A DNA stretch of 64,000 nt from Bog-756 sp963831535 (GTDB lineage Bacteria > Actinomycetota > Acidimicrobiia > Acidimicrobiales > RAAP-2): contig CAWHQP010000007.1 in the NCBI GenBank assembly GCA_963831535.1, forward strand, positions 930,001-994,000. Direction: 5' to 3'. Position 1 is the first letter of the stretch. Every line of letters begins with the position of its first letter. Under the pieces are notes generated by a model that was not told the DNA's origin, did no database searches, and saw nothing but the letters and a program-made list of their open reading frames with translations. Positions 46,364 to 54,948 of this stretch are shown piece after piece. Position numbers and translations under genes: made by a program.

Positions 46364-47183
46364 GGTCGCGCTGGTCACCGGCGCCTCGTCGGGCATCGGC
46401 CAGGCCTGCGCCGATCTGCTCCACGCCCGGGGGTGGACGGTCATCGGTGCCAGCCGGCGGGGTTCCTCCACTGGAGGATGGACGCCGGTGGTGATGGACG
46501 TGGACGACGACGCCTCCGTGGCGGAGGGCGTGGACTCGCTGGTGGCCGAGCACGGACGGGTCGACGCGGTGGTGACCTGTGCCGGCTGGGGGCTGGCCGG
46601 GTCCGTCGAGGAGACCCCGCTCGGGGATGCCCGGGACCAGTTCGAGACGCTGTTCTGGGGCACGGTTCGGGTGGTACAGCGGACCCTGCCGGTGATGCGG
46701 CTCCAGGAACGGGGCCGCATCGTGTTGATGAGTTCCATCGGCGGGGTCCTCGGGCTCCCGTACCAGGCCTTCTACAGCGCAGCCAAGTTCGCCGTCGAAG
46801 GGTACGGGGAGGCCTTGGCTTATGAGGTGGCCCCGTTCGGCATCGGGGTCACCCTGGTGGAGCCGGGCAACGTCCGCACCGGGTTCACCGCCGCACGCCG
46901 CGACGTCGTTCCCGAAGCCGGTGGCCACGGTGGGGACCCGGACGGTGCGGGATCGGCCTACCAGGCCGCGGCGGCCAAGGCGGTGGGCAAGATGGCGGAG
47001 GACGAGGCCGGCGGTGTCGACCCCGAGGCGGTGGCCGATGCCGTCCGGCGGGTACTCGAGGCCAGGCGCCCCCCCCGACGGGTGTCGGTCGGCAAGCTGG
47101 ACGAGCGGATCGGGATCACCGCGAAGCGTCTGCTCCCCTACCGCCTCTTCGAGCAGGCGGCCAAGGGTAGCCTCGGCGTCTGA
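46356..47183 (+). CDS. Short-chain dehydrogenase/reductase
   Basis: 275 residues: ALVTGASSGIGQACADLL nucleotide-binding motif, CAGWGLAG in place of NNAG, active-site Ser in LMSSIGGV and YxxxK in FYSAAKFAVEGYGEAL, then LVEPGNVRTGF. It belongs to the classical SDRs, close to the oxidoreductase group that includes many uncharacterised actinobacterial enzymes; substrate unknown. Its start lies inside the end of the kinase gene (8-base overlap), so it is likely cotranscribed with the two-component system. Confidence 0.88.
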   Translation: MAEVALVTGASSGIGQACADLLHARGWTVIGASRRGSSTGGWTPVVMDVDDDASVAEGVDSLVAEHGRVDAVVTCAGWGLAGSVEETPLGDARDQFETLFWGTVRVVQRTLPVMRLQERGRIVLMSSIGGVLGLPYQAFYSAAKFAVEGYGEALAYEVAPFGIGVTLVEPGNVRTGFTAARRDVVPEAGGHGGDPDGAGSAYQAAAAKAVGKMAEDEAGGVDPEAVADAVRRVLEARRPPRRVSVGKLDERIGITAKRLLPYRLFEQAAKGSLGV

Positions 47184-47238
47184 TCACGACGTCGGGCTCC
47201 CGGGGCACCACGGTGCGGGGAGCCATAGGAGGCAGGTC

Positions 47239-48402
47239 ATGGCCAATCCCCTCGGACCCCTGGGCGCAGCGGACGAGCGTTTCGACCACCAGATCGCCGA
47301 CACCTTCGCCACGGTGGGGGTCAGCGATCCCTCGTGGACGGAGAAGGTGTGCGCCATGGCGGCCCGCCGTGACGGGAGCCTGCAACTGGGATTCGGGATG
47401 GGCAAGTACACCAACCGCAACGTGCTGGACGGCTATGCCGGGCTGTCCCGGGGTGCCGAGCAGATCACCGTGCGGGGTAGCCGGCGGCTCTACCCAGATC
47501 CCGAGACGTCGGCGGTGGGCCCGATCCGCTACGAGGTGCTCGAGCCGATGGAGAAGGTCCGGTTCTCCCTCGAACGGAACGACTGCCAGCCGCTGGCCTT
47601 CGACTGGATCTACGAGGCGGTCCTGCCGCCGTCGGCAGAGGACCGCACCCACCAGCGCACTCCGTTGGGCTACCGGGTAAGCGCCGAGCTGGTTCGGTAC
47701 CACCAGATCGGAAGGGCGTCAGGTTGGGTCGAGCTGGACGGGGAACGCCAGGTGATCGACCCCGACGAGTGGGTCTCGACCCGGGACCACTCCTGGGGGG
47801 TGCGCTACGACGTGGGCACGCCGGCCACCGACGTGGACCCGTTCAACCCGGTGGCGGCGATGGACTTCCAGATGATCTGGTCACCGGTTCTCATGACCGA
47901 CCCCGACGGAACCCCGTGGGGACTGTTCATGCACCTGGTGGACATGACCGGCTTCGGTCACCACCACCGCACCGTGATGGGTGCCATCGAACAGGTCGAC
48001 GGGTCGGTGGCCCGGATGGCCGACATCCGACCTGACCTGGCCTACGACCCGGTGAACCGACGGCTGCTGGGCGGCCGTGTCGAGGTGACGCTGGAGGGCG
48101 GTGACGTGCGGCGGTTCGACATCGAGGTTCCGACCGACACCGGGTTCCACCTCGGGGCGGGCCTGTACTTCGGCTGGCGGGGCCATCATCACGGCGAGTG
48201 GCGTGGCGAACTCCACGTGGACGGTGAGCGACTGGCCGACTGCCGGGACGCCGACCTGGTGCGTGAACTGCACCAGATCCGGGACACCTTCATCCACGTC
48301 CGCGATCTCGACACCGGCGCGGAGGGCTGGGGAAACTGCCAGCCGATGATGTGCGGTGCCTTTCCGGACAAGGGCCTGACGGCCGCGTCGTCGTTCTGGT
48401 AG
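47239..48402 (+). CDS. Conserved protein of unknown function (possible lipocalin-like/AttH fold)
   Basis: 387 residues, soluble, rich in aromatic residues and beta-strand-like segments (ITVRGSRRLYPDPETSAVGPIRYEV, HSWGVRYDVGTP, GRVEVTLEGGDVRRFDIEV). No signal peptide or membrane segment. TRDHSWGVR and the spacing of paired His/Trp motifs recall AttH/CrtC-type lipocalin-like hydratase families, but I cannot assign an enzyme. AGGAGG lies seven bases before ATG 47239, one of the best ribosome-binding sites in the window. It follows the SDR by 55 bases on the same strand, so the two may act together. Convergent with the phosphotransferase gene. Confidence 0.75.
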   Translation: MANPLGPLGAADERFDHQIADTFATVGVSDPSWTEKVCAMAARRDGSLQLGFGMGKYTNRNVLDGYAGLSRGAEQITVRGSRRLYPDPETSAVGPIRYEVLEPMEKVRFSLERNDCQPLAFDWIYEAVLPPSAEDRTHQRTPLGYRVSAELVRYHQIGRASGWVELDGERQVIDPDEWVSTRDHSWGVRYDVGTPATDVDPFNPVAAMDFQMIWSPVLMTDPDGTPWGLFMHLVDMTGFGHHHRTVMGAIEQVDGSVARMADIRPDLAYDPVNRRLLGGRVEVTLEGGDVRRFDIEVPTDTGFHLGAGLYFGWRGHHHGEWRGELHVDGERLADCRDADLVRELHQIRDTFIHVRDLDTGAEGWGNCQPMMCGAFPDKGLTAASSFW

Positions 48403-48462
48403 GACGAGGCGGCCGGCTCCGGGAGCCCTCGGTGTCCGCTTGGGGTGCCCGGGTGGGCCCGG

Positions 48463-49716
48463 TCAGAGGGCGACACCGCTCCAGTAGGTGCCGTCCAGCA
48501 TGCCCCGCAGCGTGGACCGGTGGATGATGAGGTCGTCCACGTCCTCGGGCATGACCGCCTCCCCGAAGAAGACGGCCCGCTCGGTGACCCGCCGCATGAT
48601 GGCCCCGTGCCGCACGGCGGCGAAGGCCACGAACCAGGTCAGGTCGGCGGGCGTGTACCCCGAGGCCTGAGCGTAGGAACGGGCCACGTCCACTGGCCGG
48701 AACATGTCGGGAAGCCCGGGGGCCCCGAGATCGGTGGCCAGGTCCTGGAAGAACAGGTGGAGGTAGCACATCCATCCCAGATCGACCTCGGGAGGCGCCA
48801 CCGACGCCATCTCCCAGTCGAGCACCGCCACCACCCGGTGGTCCTGGAACATCATGTTCCCGATACGGCCATCACCCCAGGACAAGGCGTCCGGACCGAA
48901 CTCGCTGGGAAGGTGCTCCTCCAGCCAGTCGAAGCAGTCCGTGAGCAACGGGGATGTCCTGTCCTGTGCCACCCAGGTGGCGTACGCCCTCCAGTCGTGG
49001 ACGAGCCGCTCCAGTGAGGTGTCCCCGGGCGCGTCGATGTCGAGGAATCCGAGATCGTACCGATCGGCGGTGAGCGAGTGGATCCCGGCCAACGCGGTGA
49101 CGGCCGACTCCTGCAGGGCGCGCCGAGCCGTGGTGTCGGCGTCGAAGACCCAGTTGTCACCGAAGGTATAGGGCAAGACGTCCGGGGGAACCAGTCCGTC
49201 AACCTGGTCCATCACGAAGAAGGGACCTCCCAGCACGGACGGGTCCGGCTCGTACCAGTGGGTGCGGGGCACGGGCACCCGCGTGTGCTCGGCGACCAGA
49301 CGCATGACCCGGAACTGCATGTCCAGGTCGTAGCCGGTGAAGACCGGATAGGCGGTCTCGGGCGGTTCGATCCTGGCCACCAAACGGTGTTCGACCCGCT
49401 CGTCGCCGTCCGTCCAGGTGGCGGTGAACAGGACGGTCTCCGACGACATGCCGTTGGAGTCGGGGCTGGTGACCCCGGTGATTACCGGACAGCTGCCCGG
49501 GCCGAATCTTCGGGCCAACCACTCCTGGAGCAACCCGGTGGTCTCGGCCGGATCCCGGGTGGTGGTGGTGATGTGATCGACGTCGATGGACGCTGTGCCG
49601 TGGGCCCCCGAGGGCCCGGACCTCCCCGACATCTCGGTGCTCCCCGACATCTCCGTGCTCCCCGACATCTCCGTGCTCCCCGACATCTCCGTGCTCCCCG
49701 ACATCTCCGTACCCAT
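48463..49716 (-). CDS. Aminoglycoside-phosphotransferase-like kinase (APH/ACAD10-like family)
   Basis: 417 residues. The N-terminus carries five near-perfect TEMSGS hexapeptides (coding repeat at 49628-49711). The kinase core has LVARIEPPETAYPVF, GPFFVMDQVDGLVPPDVLPY, the Brenner-type motif WGDGRIGNMMF (Trp replaces the usual His, as in many actinobacterial members) and the metal-binding VLDWEMASVAPPEVDLGW. Such proteins phosphorylate small molecules or acyl-CoA-related substrates; none is known here. ATG 49716 is preferred to 49749 because GGGAGA lies seven bases upstream. It follows ygfZ. Confidence 0.85.
   Translation of the reverse strand: MGTEMSGSTEMSGSTEMSGSTEMSGSTEMSGRSGPSGAHGTASIDVDHITTTTRDPAETTGLLQEWLARRFGPGSCPVITGVTSPDSNGMSSETVLFTATWTDGDERVEHRLVARIEPPETAYPVFTGYDLDMQFRVMRLVAEHTRVPVPRTHWYEPDPSVLGGPFFVMDQVDGLVPPDVLPYTFGDNWVFDADTTARRALQESAVTALAGIHSLTADRYDLGFLDIDAPGDTSLERLVHDWRAYATWVAQDRTSPLLTDCFDWLEEHLPSEFGPDALSWGDGRIGNMMFQDHRVVAVLDWEMASVAPPEVDLGWMCYLHLFFQDLATDLGAPGLPDMFRPVDVARSYAQASGYTPADLTWFVAFAAVRHGAIMRRVTERAVFFGEAVMPEDVDDLIIHRSTLRGMLDGTYWSGVAL
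49628..49711. repeat. 18-base coding tandem repeat, four full copies plus part
   Basis: Units of GACATCTCCGTGCTCCCC (plus strand) at 49628, 49646, 49664 and 49682, with a partial copy from 49700. The first copy differs by one base. The unit is in frame and encodes TEMSGS in the phosphotransferase N-terminus. Confidence 0.9.
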
Positions 49717-49801
49717 GATTCTCCCGGTCCGAACCCCGACTGTGGCCATCAATTCGGACTGCAGGTCTACCAGCTGGTGACCGGTGGCCGGGAGACGGGG
49801 G

Positions 49802-50857
49802 TCAGGTGGCGACGAGTGGCAGAGGACGGGCCTCGGCCGGGAGCTTGGTGGTTGCCCTCCCCGGCCGTTCCCACGCCACCAGCACATCATCGGGCGGTTC
49901 GACCCGACGGTGCAGGGTGGCCAGGGCCACCACTCGATGGAAGCCCGGAGACCAGGCTGCCGACGTCACGAGCCCGACCTCGTGCTGGCCGTCAGCGGTG
50001 TGTACCACTGAACCCACCAGCGTCGCCGCGGTATCCGACCGTGGCGCTCCGCCGCCGATGCGATCGTCACGGCCACCGTCGATCACCACACCCCACAGAT
50101 GGCGGGCCACCTTGGATCCCCGGGCGTCGAGCCGGGCCACCAGCTCCTGTCCGGTGAAGCAGCCCTTGGTGAAGGAGACCGTGCGGTCCACGAGACCGAC
50201 CTCGGCGGCGATGGTGCTTTCGTTCACTTCCCGTCCGTTGACCGGTATGCCGGCCTCGATACGGGCCGCCTCCCAGACTCCGGCGGGGCACCGGGTGACG
50301 GCATCGGACACCCACCGGTCGACACCGTCGTCGGGAGGTGGGCCGAGGAGATCCACTCCTTCGAGGCCGGGCCAGGACACCGGCAGCACCAGCTCGGGCT
50401 GTCCCGTCACGCCGGCCGCGGCGGTTGGGCCGCGGACCCCAGCGCACACCCAGTCGAGGGGTTCGAATTCCACCTTGGTACGGAGGCGGAAGCGCTCCAG
50501 TCGGGCCATCATGGCCGGTCCGAATCCTCCGTCGGTGTCCAGAACGAATCGGTCCCCCGCCTCCCTGGTGATCCGCAGGTAGACCTCGATCTTGCCCTGT
50601 GGGCTGAGCAGCAGGGACTCGACGGACTGACGGACAGGGAGGCCGGTTACGTCCTGGCTGCACTGGCCCTGCAGGTACGACTCGGCGTCGGGACCGGCCA
50701 CCCGGATGGCGTCGCGGGCCACCAGGGCCACGGCGGCGGCGGTATGGAGGGCACGGTAGGCGGCCATCCCGCCGTCGGCAGCTACGGCTTCGATGTCCTC
50801 CCGGCCGGAGGCCGTGCTCTCGGAGATCGGCTCGCTCCCGGGGTCGCCGGTGCTCAT
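49802..50857 (-). CDS. ygfZ: Folate-binding YgfZ/GcvT-like protein
   Basis: 351 residues. The N-terminal GcvT-type folate-binding domain has YLQGQCSQDVTGLP and LLLSPQGKIEVYLRI; the hallmark is KGCFTGQELVARLDARGSKVARHL, the YgfZ KGC(Y/F)xGQE motif with its Cys. The C-terminal barrel ends with RRVEPPDDVLVAWE. YgfZ helps maintain some iron-sulfur enzymes. Its ATG overlaps the trpE stop (ATGA). An N-terminal 30-residue polar extension is present. Confidence 0.9.
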   Translation of the reverse strand: MSTGDPGSEPISESTASGREDIEAVAADGGMAAYRALHTAAAVALVARDAIRVAGPDAESYLQGQCSQDVTGLPVRQSVESLLLSPQGKIEVYLRITREAGDRFVLDTDGGFGPAMMARLERFRLRTKVEFEPLDWVCAGVRGPTAAAGVTGQPELVLPVSWPGLEGVDLLGPPPDDGVDRWVSDAVTRCPAGVWEAARIEAGIPVNGREVNESTIAAEVGLVDRTVSFTKGCFTGQELVARLDARGSKVARHLWGVVIDGGRDDRIGGGAPRSDTAATLVGSVVHTADGQHEVGLVTSAAWSPGFHRVVALATLHRRVEPPDDVLVAWERPGRATTKLPAEARPLPLVAT

Positions 50858-52413
50858 GACCGGGCCGTGGCCATGGCGGCGCGGGCCATGGCCACGGCGG
50901 AGAGCATGGCGGCAGCCTTGTGCGAGCACTCGGCATTCTCCGAAGCCGGGTCACTGTCGGCCACGATGCCCGCGCCGGCCTGGACCGACGCCCGGCCGTC
51001 CGGGCTGACCGTCATCGTGCGGATGGCGATGGCGGTGTCCAGATTGCCCGAGAAGTCGAGGTAGCCGACCACGCCGCCGTAGACCCCACGCTTGGTGGGC
51101 TCGAGGTCGTCGATGATCTCCATGGCCCGGACCTTCGGGGCACCGGAAAGCGTGCCGGCCGGGAGGGTGGCCCGCAGGACGTCGACGGGACCCTTGCCCG
51201 GAGCCAGGCGGCCCGAGACCTGGGAGGTCATGTGCATGATGTGGCTGTAGCGCTCGACGACCATCATCTCTTCCACCACTTCGGTGCCGAAGCGGACGAC
51301 GCGGCCGACGTCGTTGCGGGCCAGGTCCACCAGCATGACGTGCTCGGCCACTTCCTTCGGATCCTCGACCAGTTCGCCCTCGAGGCGGCTGTCCTCTGCG
51401 GGAGTGGCTCCCCTCGGTCGTGATCCGGCGATGGGACGGGACACCACTGTCCCGTCCCGTAGGCGCACCATGGGTTCGGGGGACGCCCCCACCACGGTCA
51501 CCTCGGGGAACCGGAGGAAGTACAGGTAGGGACTGGGGTTCACCAGTCGGAGGACGCGGTAGACATCGAAGGGATCCACTCCGAGGGAGTCGAGATCGTA
51601 CCGCTGGGACAGGACCACCTGGAAGATGTCTCCGGCCGTCACGTGCTCCTTGGCCGCCCGCACGGCGTCCTCGTACAAGGAGTCGGACATGGTGCGGGTG
51701 ACGTCGGGGGGACTTCCGATGCGCGCCGGTCGCAGGCGGGCCGGCTGTTGGAGCGGTCGGAAGCATTCGTCGGCCAACGCATCGAGCCGGTCCAGGGCCT
51801 CGAGGTGGGCCCGGTCCAACTGATCCGGGGCCCACGCCGGGTCGATCACCACGTTGTCGATCAGCACCACCCGCTGTCGCCAGTGGTCGAAGGCGGCCAG
51901 TTGGCCGATCACGGCCAGGACGGCATCGGGGTGTCCGAGGTCGTCGGGGGGTGTTCCCGGAAGGAGCTCCACCTCCCGCACCACGTCGTAGCCCAGGTAG
52001 CCGACGAGGCCGGCGTGGAGCGGCGGCAGGTCGGGTAGATCGGGCGAATCGAAGGTGGCCAGGATGGCCTCGAGCGCGGCGAGGATGCCCCCGTGTCCGC
52101 TCACCTGCTGGCCGGTGGCCGCGTCGAGGTCGAGCTCCCCATCGGTGGTCACCGTTGTGCCCCGGGCCGTGATGGTGGCGAGAGGATTGCGGCCCACGAA
52201 CGAGTACCGCCCCCACCGCTCGCCGCCCTCGACCGACTCCAACAAGAAGCCCGTGCGAAGGTCGGACTCCACGATCTGGAGGAACGCCGCCACCGGGGTG
52301 ATGGTGTCGGCGACCAACTCCCTCCACACCGGCACGATGCGGTGCCGGGCGGCCAGTGCCCGGAATCCCGCCGGCCCCGGCCCCTCGGGGTACTCACCCA
52401 CCGATGGCGTCAC
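50854..52413 (-). CDS. trpE: Anthranilate synthase component I
   Basis: 519 residues. The N-terminal part has FLLESVEGGERWGRYSFVGR (regulatory tryptophan site region); the chorismate-binding domain has DIFQVVLSQRYDL, PSPYLYFLRF, SRPIAGSRPRG, LVDLARNDVGRV, LPAGTLSGAPKVRAMEI and GAGIVADSDPASENAEC, all diagnostic. It converts chorismate to anthranilate with TrpG. GTG 52413 overlaps the hisI stop (GTGA). Placement after hisI and away from the other trp genes is common in Actinobacteria. Confidence 0.96.
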   Translation of the reverse strand: MTPSVGEYPEGPGPAGFRALAARHRIVPVWRELVADTITPVAAFLQIVESDLRTGFLLESVEGGERWGRYSFVGRNPLATITARGTTVTTDGELDLDAATGQQVSGHGGILAALEAILATFDSPDLPDLPPLHAGLVGYLGYDVVREVELLPGTPPDDLGHPDAVLAVIGQLAAFDHWRQRVVLIDNVVIDPAWAPDQLDRAHLEALDRLDALADECFRPLQQPARLRPARIGSPPDVTRTMSDSLYEDAVRAAKEHVTAGDIFQVVLSQRYDLDSLGVDPFDVYRVLRLVNPSPYLYFLRFPEVTVVGASPEPMVRLRDGTVVSRPIAGSRPRGATPAEDSRLEGELVEDPKEVAEHVMLVDLARNDVGRVVRFGTEVVEEMMVVERYSHIMHMTSQVSGRLAPGKGPVDVLRATLPAGTLSGAPKVRAMEIIDDLEPTKRGVYGGVVGYLDFSGNLDTAIAIRTMTVSPDGRASVQAGAGIVADSDPASENAECSHKAAAMLSAVAMARAAMATARS

Positions 52414-52805
52414 CGGTTCTGGGACCCGTCACCGAAGGCGCGGTAGAAGCAGCTCCGGTTGCCGGTGTGGCAGGCGCCCGCGCCGGCCTGGTCCACAGTG
52501 ACCAGCAAGGCGTCTCCGTCGCAGTCGTAGTGCACGCTCCGGACGTACTGCCGGTCGCCGGAGGTCTCCCCCTTGCACCAGAACTCCTGGCGGCTGCGGC
52601 TCCAGAACCAGGTGCGCCCGGTCTCGAGCGTCCGGCGGAGGGACTCGGCGTTCATCCAGGCGAACATGAGCACGGCGTGGTCCGAAGCGTCCTGGACGAT
52701 GGCCCCGACCAGGCCGTCCCGGTTGTAGGCGATCTGACCCAGGTCGTCCTCGGTGAAGGCGATCGGGGTCGTCTCGAAGACTTCGTCTGACTCGGTCGTG
52801 GTCAC
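52410..52805 (-). CDS. hisI: Phosphoribosyl-AMP cyclohydrolase
   Basis: 131 residues, HisI only (no HisE domain). Zn/Mg ligands and active-site motifs in order: MFAWMNAESLRRT, FWSRSRQEFWCKGETSGDRQ, YDCDGDALL and GACHTGNRSCF. It opens the purine ring of PR-AMP in histidine synthesis. GTG 52805 was chosen because GGGAG lies about eight bases upstream; the frame is open further upstream through a Thr/Pro repeat that is probably not translated. Confidence 0.95.
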   Translation of the reverse strand: MTTTESDEVFETTPIAFTEDDLGQIAYNRDGLVGAIVQDASDHAVLMFAWMNAESLRRTLETGRTWFWSRSRQEFWCKGETSGDRQYVRSVHYDCDGDALLVTVDQAGAGACHTGNRSCFYRAFGDGSQNR

Positions 52806-52835
52806 GGGTGGTGCTCCCTGGTGTGCTGGGTCCGG

Positions 52836-52887
52836 TGTGGTCTTTGTGGATGTGGTCTTTGTGGGTGTGGTCTCTGTCGGTGTGGTC
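52836..52887. repeat. 15-base imperfect tandem repeat, about 3.5 copies
   Basis: Units TGTGGTCTTTGTGGA (52836), TGTGGTCTTTGTGGG (52851), TGTGGTCTCTGTCGG (52866) and a partial TGTGGTC (52881). It lies in the 157-base gap between the GroES-like gene and hisI, upstream of the hisI start. Confidence 0.8.
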
Positions 52888-52962
52888 GGTCGTTGGCCCT
52901 GGCCGGCCGTTTGGGCCGATGTCTGTCGTACGCGGGGTCGGGTCGCCCGGGACTTCCCGGGG

Positions 52963-53331
52963 TCAGAGGTAGAGGCCGGTCCCACCGTCGACGCGGGTGG
53001 CGGCCACGGCGTGGATGTCCCGCTCCCGGAGGATGACGTACTCCTCGCCCTGGACCTCGACCTCGAACCGGTCCTCGGGGTTGAACAGCACGGTGTCCCC
53101 GATCTTGACCGACCGTACGTGGGGGCCCACGGCCACCGCCTCGGCCCAGGCCAAGCGGCGCGACACCTGGGCGGTAGCCGGAATGAGGATTCCGGCCCGC
53201 GATCGGCGCTCGCCGTCGGCCTGTCCCACCTGGACCAGAACCCGGTCGGCCAACACGCTGATGGCCAGTTTGGCCGGGCTGGATTCGCCATTCTGGCTGG
53301 TCGTCGGCGCTTCGGAGGTTGTTGTGGCCAC
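52963..53331 (-). CDS. GroES-like (Cpn10 family) protein
   Basis: 122 residues. After ~20 polar residues the Cpn10 barrel begins: LAISVLADRVLVQVGQ, a mobile-loop region GERRSRAGILIPATAQ (normal GroES: KTxGGIVLPD), AVGPHVRSVKIGDTVLFNPED and EYVILRERDIHAV. It matches chaperonin-10 along its length but the mobile loop differs and no groEL is adjacent. GTG 53331 is supported by TAGCCT seven bases upstream. It sits between hisF and hisI in an otherwise complete his operon. Second GroES homologs are known in Actinobacteria; its partner is unknown. Confidence 0.86.
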   Translation of the reverse strand: MATTTSEAPTTSQNGESSPAKLAISVLADRVLVQVGQADGERRSRAGILIPATAQVSRRLAWAEAVAVGPHVRSVKIGDTVLFNPEDRFEVEVQGEEYVILRERDIHAVAATRVDGGTGLYL

Positions 53332-53338
53332 AAGGGAA

Positions 53339-53344
53339 AGGCTA
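53339..53344 (-). promoter_or_regulatory. Candidate leaderless -10 element (TAGCCT)
   Basis: TAGCCT on the minus strand ends seven bases before GTG 53331. The GroES-like gene may therefore be transcribed from its own promoter, separately from hisF. Confidence 0.45.
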
Positions 53345-53415
53345 CCGCAGGGGCGGTCGCACCCGATCCCGGCGCCGGCCCGGCCCCCGCAACGGTGCGA
53401 AGACCAGTGGGAGCT

Positions 53416-54195
53416 TCACGCCGGACGGACGTTCACGCCCGCGGCCACGAGGTGCTCTTTGGCCTGGCCGACGGTGAACTCGCCCAGGTGGAAGATGGAC
53501 GCGGCCAGCACGGCGTCGGCCTCGCCGGCCACCGCCCCCTCGACGAGGTGGTCGAGGGTGCCGACGCCCCCCGAGGCGATGACCGGGACCGGGCAGCGGC
53601 GGCTGACCTCCCGGGTGAGCTCCAGGTCGAATCCGTCCCGCGTCCCGTCCCGGTCCATCGAGGTGAGGAGGATCTCGCCGGCGCCGATGACCGAGCAGCG
53701 CTCTGCCCATTCCAGGGCGTCGAGGCCGGTGGGTGTGCGGCCACCGTGGGTGAAGACCTCCCAGCCCGGTCGTTGCTCCGTGCCTGGGGATCCCCGGTGC
53801 CGGCGGGCGTCCACCGCCACCACCACGCACTGGCTGCCGAACTCCTCGGCCAGCTCGGCGATGAGGTGCGGACGGTCGACAGCGGCGGTGTTGACGCCGA
53901 CCTTGTCCGCCCCGGCCCGGAGCAGGAGGCGGGCGTCCTCCACCGAGCGGACGCCCCCGCCCACCGTGAACGGGATGAACACCATCTCGGCGGTGCGGGA
54001 TACCACGTCCACCATGGTGCGCCGTTGGTCGGACGACGCGGTGATGTCGAGGAAGACCAGTTCGTCGGCGCCCTGGGCGTCGTAGCGGGCGGCCAGCTCC
54101 ACCGGGTCACCGGCATCGAAGAGGTCGATGAACTGGACCCCCTTCACCACCCGGCCGGCATCGACGTCGAGGCACGGGATCACCCGGACGGAGCG
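53416..54195 (-). CDS. hisF: Imidazole glycerol phosphate synthase, cyclase subunit
   Basis: 259 residues: VIPCLDVDAGRVVKGVQF with the catalytic Asp near the N-terminus, DELVFLDITASSDQR, PFTVGGGVRSVEDA, GADKVGVNTAAV, GAGEILLTSMDRDGTRDGFDLEL with the second catalytic Asp, and VIASGGVGTLDHL. Forms the complex with HisH that makes IGP and AICAR. GTG 54195 gives the usual N-terminus and overlaps hisA by 16 bases; GTG 54183 is an alternative. Frame intact, unlike the five his genes upstream. Confidence 0.95.
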   Translation of the reverse strand, partial: RSVRVIPCLDVDAGRVVKGVQFIDLFDAGDPVELAARYDAQGADELVFLDITASSDQRRTMVDVVSRTAEMVFIPFTVGGGVRSVEDARLLLRAGADKVGVNTAAVDRPHLIAELAEEFGSQCVVVAVDARRHRGSPGTEQRPGWEVFTHGGRTPTGLDALEWAERCSVIGAGEILLTSMDRDGTRDGFDLELTREVSRRCPVPVIASGGVGTLDHLVEGAVAGEADAVLAASIFHLGEFTVGQAKEHLVAAGVNVRPA

Positions 54196-54948
54196 CACGC
54201 GGCCACCCCCTCGGCCACGGTCATCCGGCCGTCCACCAGCGCTTTCCCGGTGATGGCACCGGCCAGTCGGCGCGGCCTCCCCGAGGGGGTCGGTGCCACC
54301 TCGAGCCGGGCCAGGGCGGTGATGTCTCCCACCGCTCCGACGCCCCCCGAGGCGATGAGGGGGAGGGAGGAGGCCGCCAGGACGTCGGTGAGACCGTCGA
54401 AGTCCGGTCCCTCCAGGGTCCCGTCCCGGTCGATGGCCGTGACGATCACCGCGGCCAGGGCGGCCCCGGCGAGCTCGTCGAGGAGCTCGGCCACAGTGCG
54501 GCCGCTCCCCTGCTCCCACCCTCGGACGGCGACCTCGGTCCGACCGTCGGGCAGGCGCCGGTAGTCGACACCCACGGCCACCCGTCCCGGATAGGCCGCG
54601 GACAGCTCGCCAACGAGCTCGGGTCGGTCGAGCGCCACCGTCCCGAGCACGACCCGGGTCACACCGCCCTCGAGCAGCTCGACCACATCGGCCTCGGCCC
54701 GGACGCCCCCGCCGATCTGGACCGGAATATCGACGGCCTGGGCGATGGCCAGCACCGAGGGCCGGTTGACGGCGCGTCCGAGACGGGCGGCGTCGAGATC
54801 CACCACATGGAGCCACGGTGCGCCGTCGGCCACGAAGCGGCGGGCCAGGTCCAGCGGGTCCCCGTACTCGGCTCTGACGATCGAAGTCGCCCTGGGTCAG
54901 TCGCACCGCACCACCGTCGCGTATGTCGATGGCCGGATAGAGCTCCAT
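54180..54948 (-). CDS. hisA: ProFAR isomerase (frameshifted)
   Basis: Reconstructed length ~255 residues: MELYPAIDIRDGGAVRLTQGDF with the catalytic Asp, LHVVDLDAARLG, PVQIGGGVRAEAD, VTAIDRDGTLEGPDFDGL with the second Asp and LIASGGVGAVGD. Isomerises ProFAR to PRFAR. An extra base at about 54870 (AGCCGAG for AGCGAG on the coding strand) separates the first ~27 residues from the rest. The start ATG shares one base with the hisH stop (TGATG). With trpF present this need not be a PriA-type bifunctional enzyme. Confidence 0.9.

Noticed and set aside
49628..49711. CRISPR-like array
   Set aside because: Units are contiguous without spacers, are in frame, and code for TEMSGS repeats.
52806..53333. 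HisI with a long Thr/Pro-rich N-terminal extension
   Set aside because: The extension would overlap the GroES-like gene; GTG 52805 has a ribosome-binding site and gives the family length.
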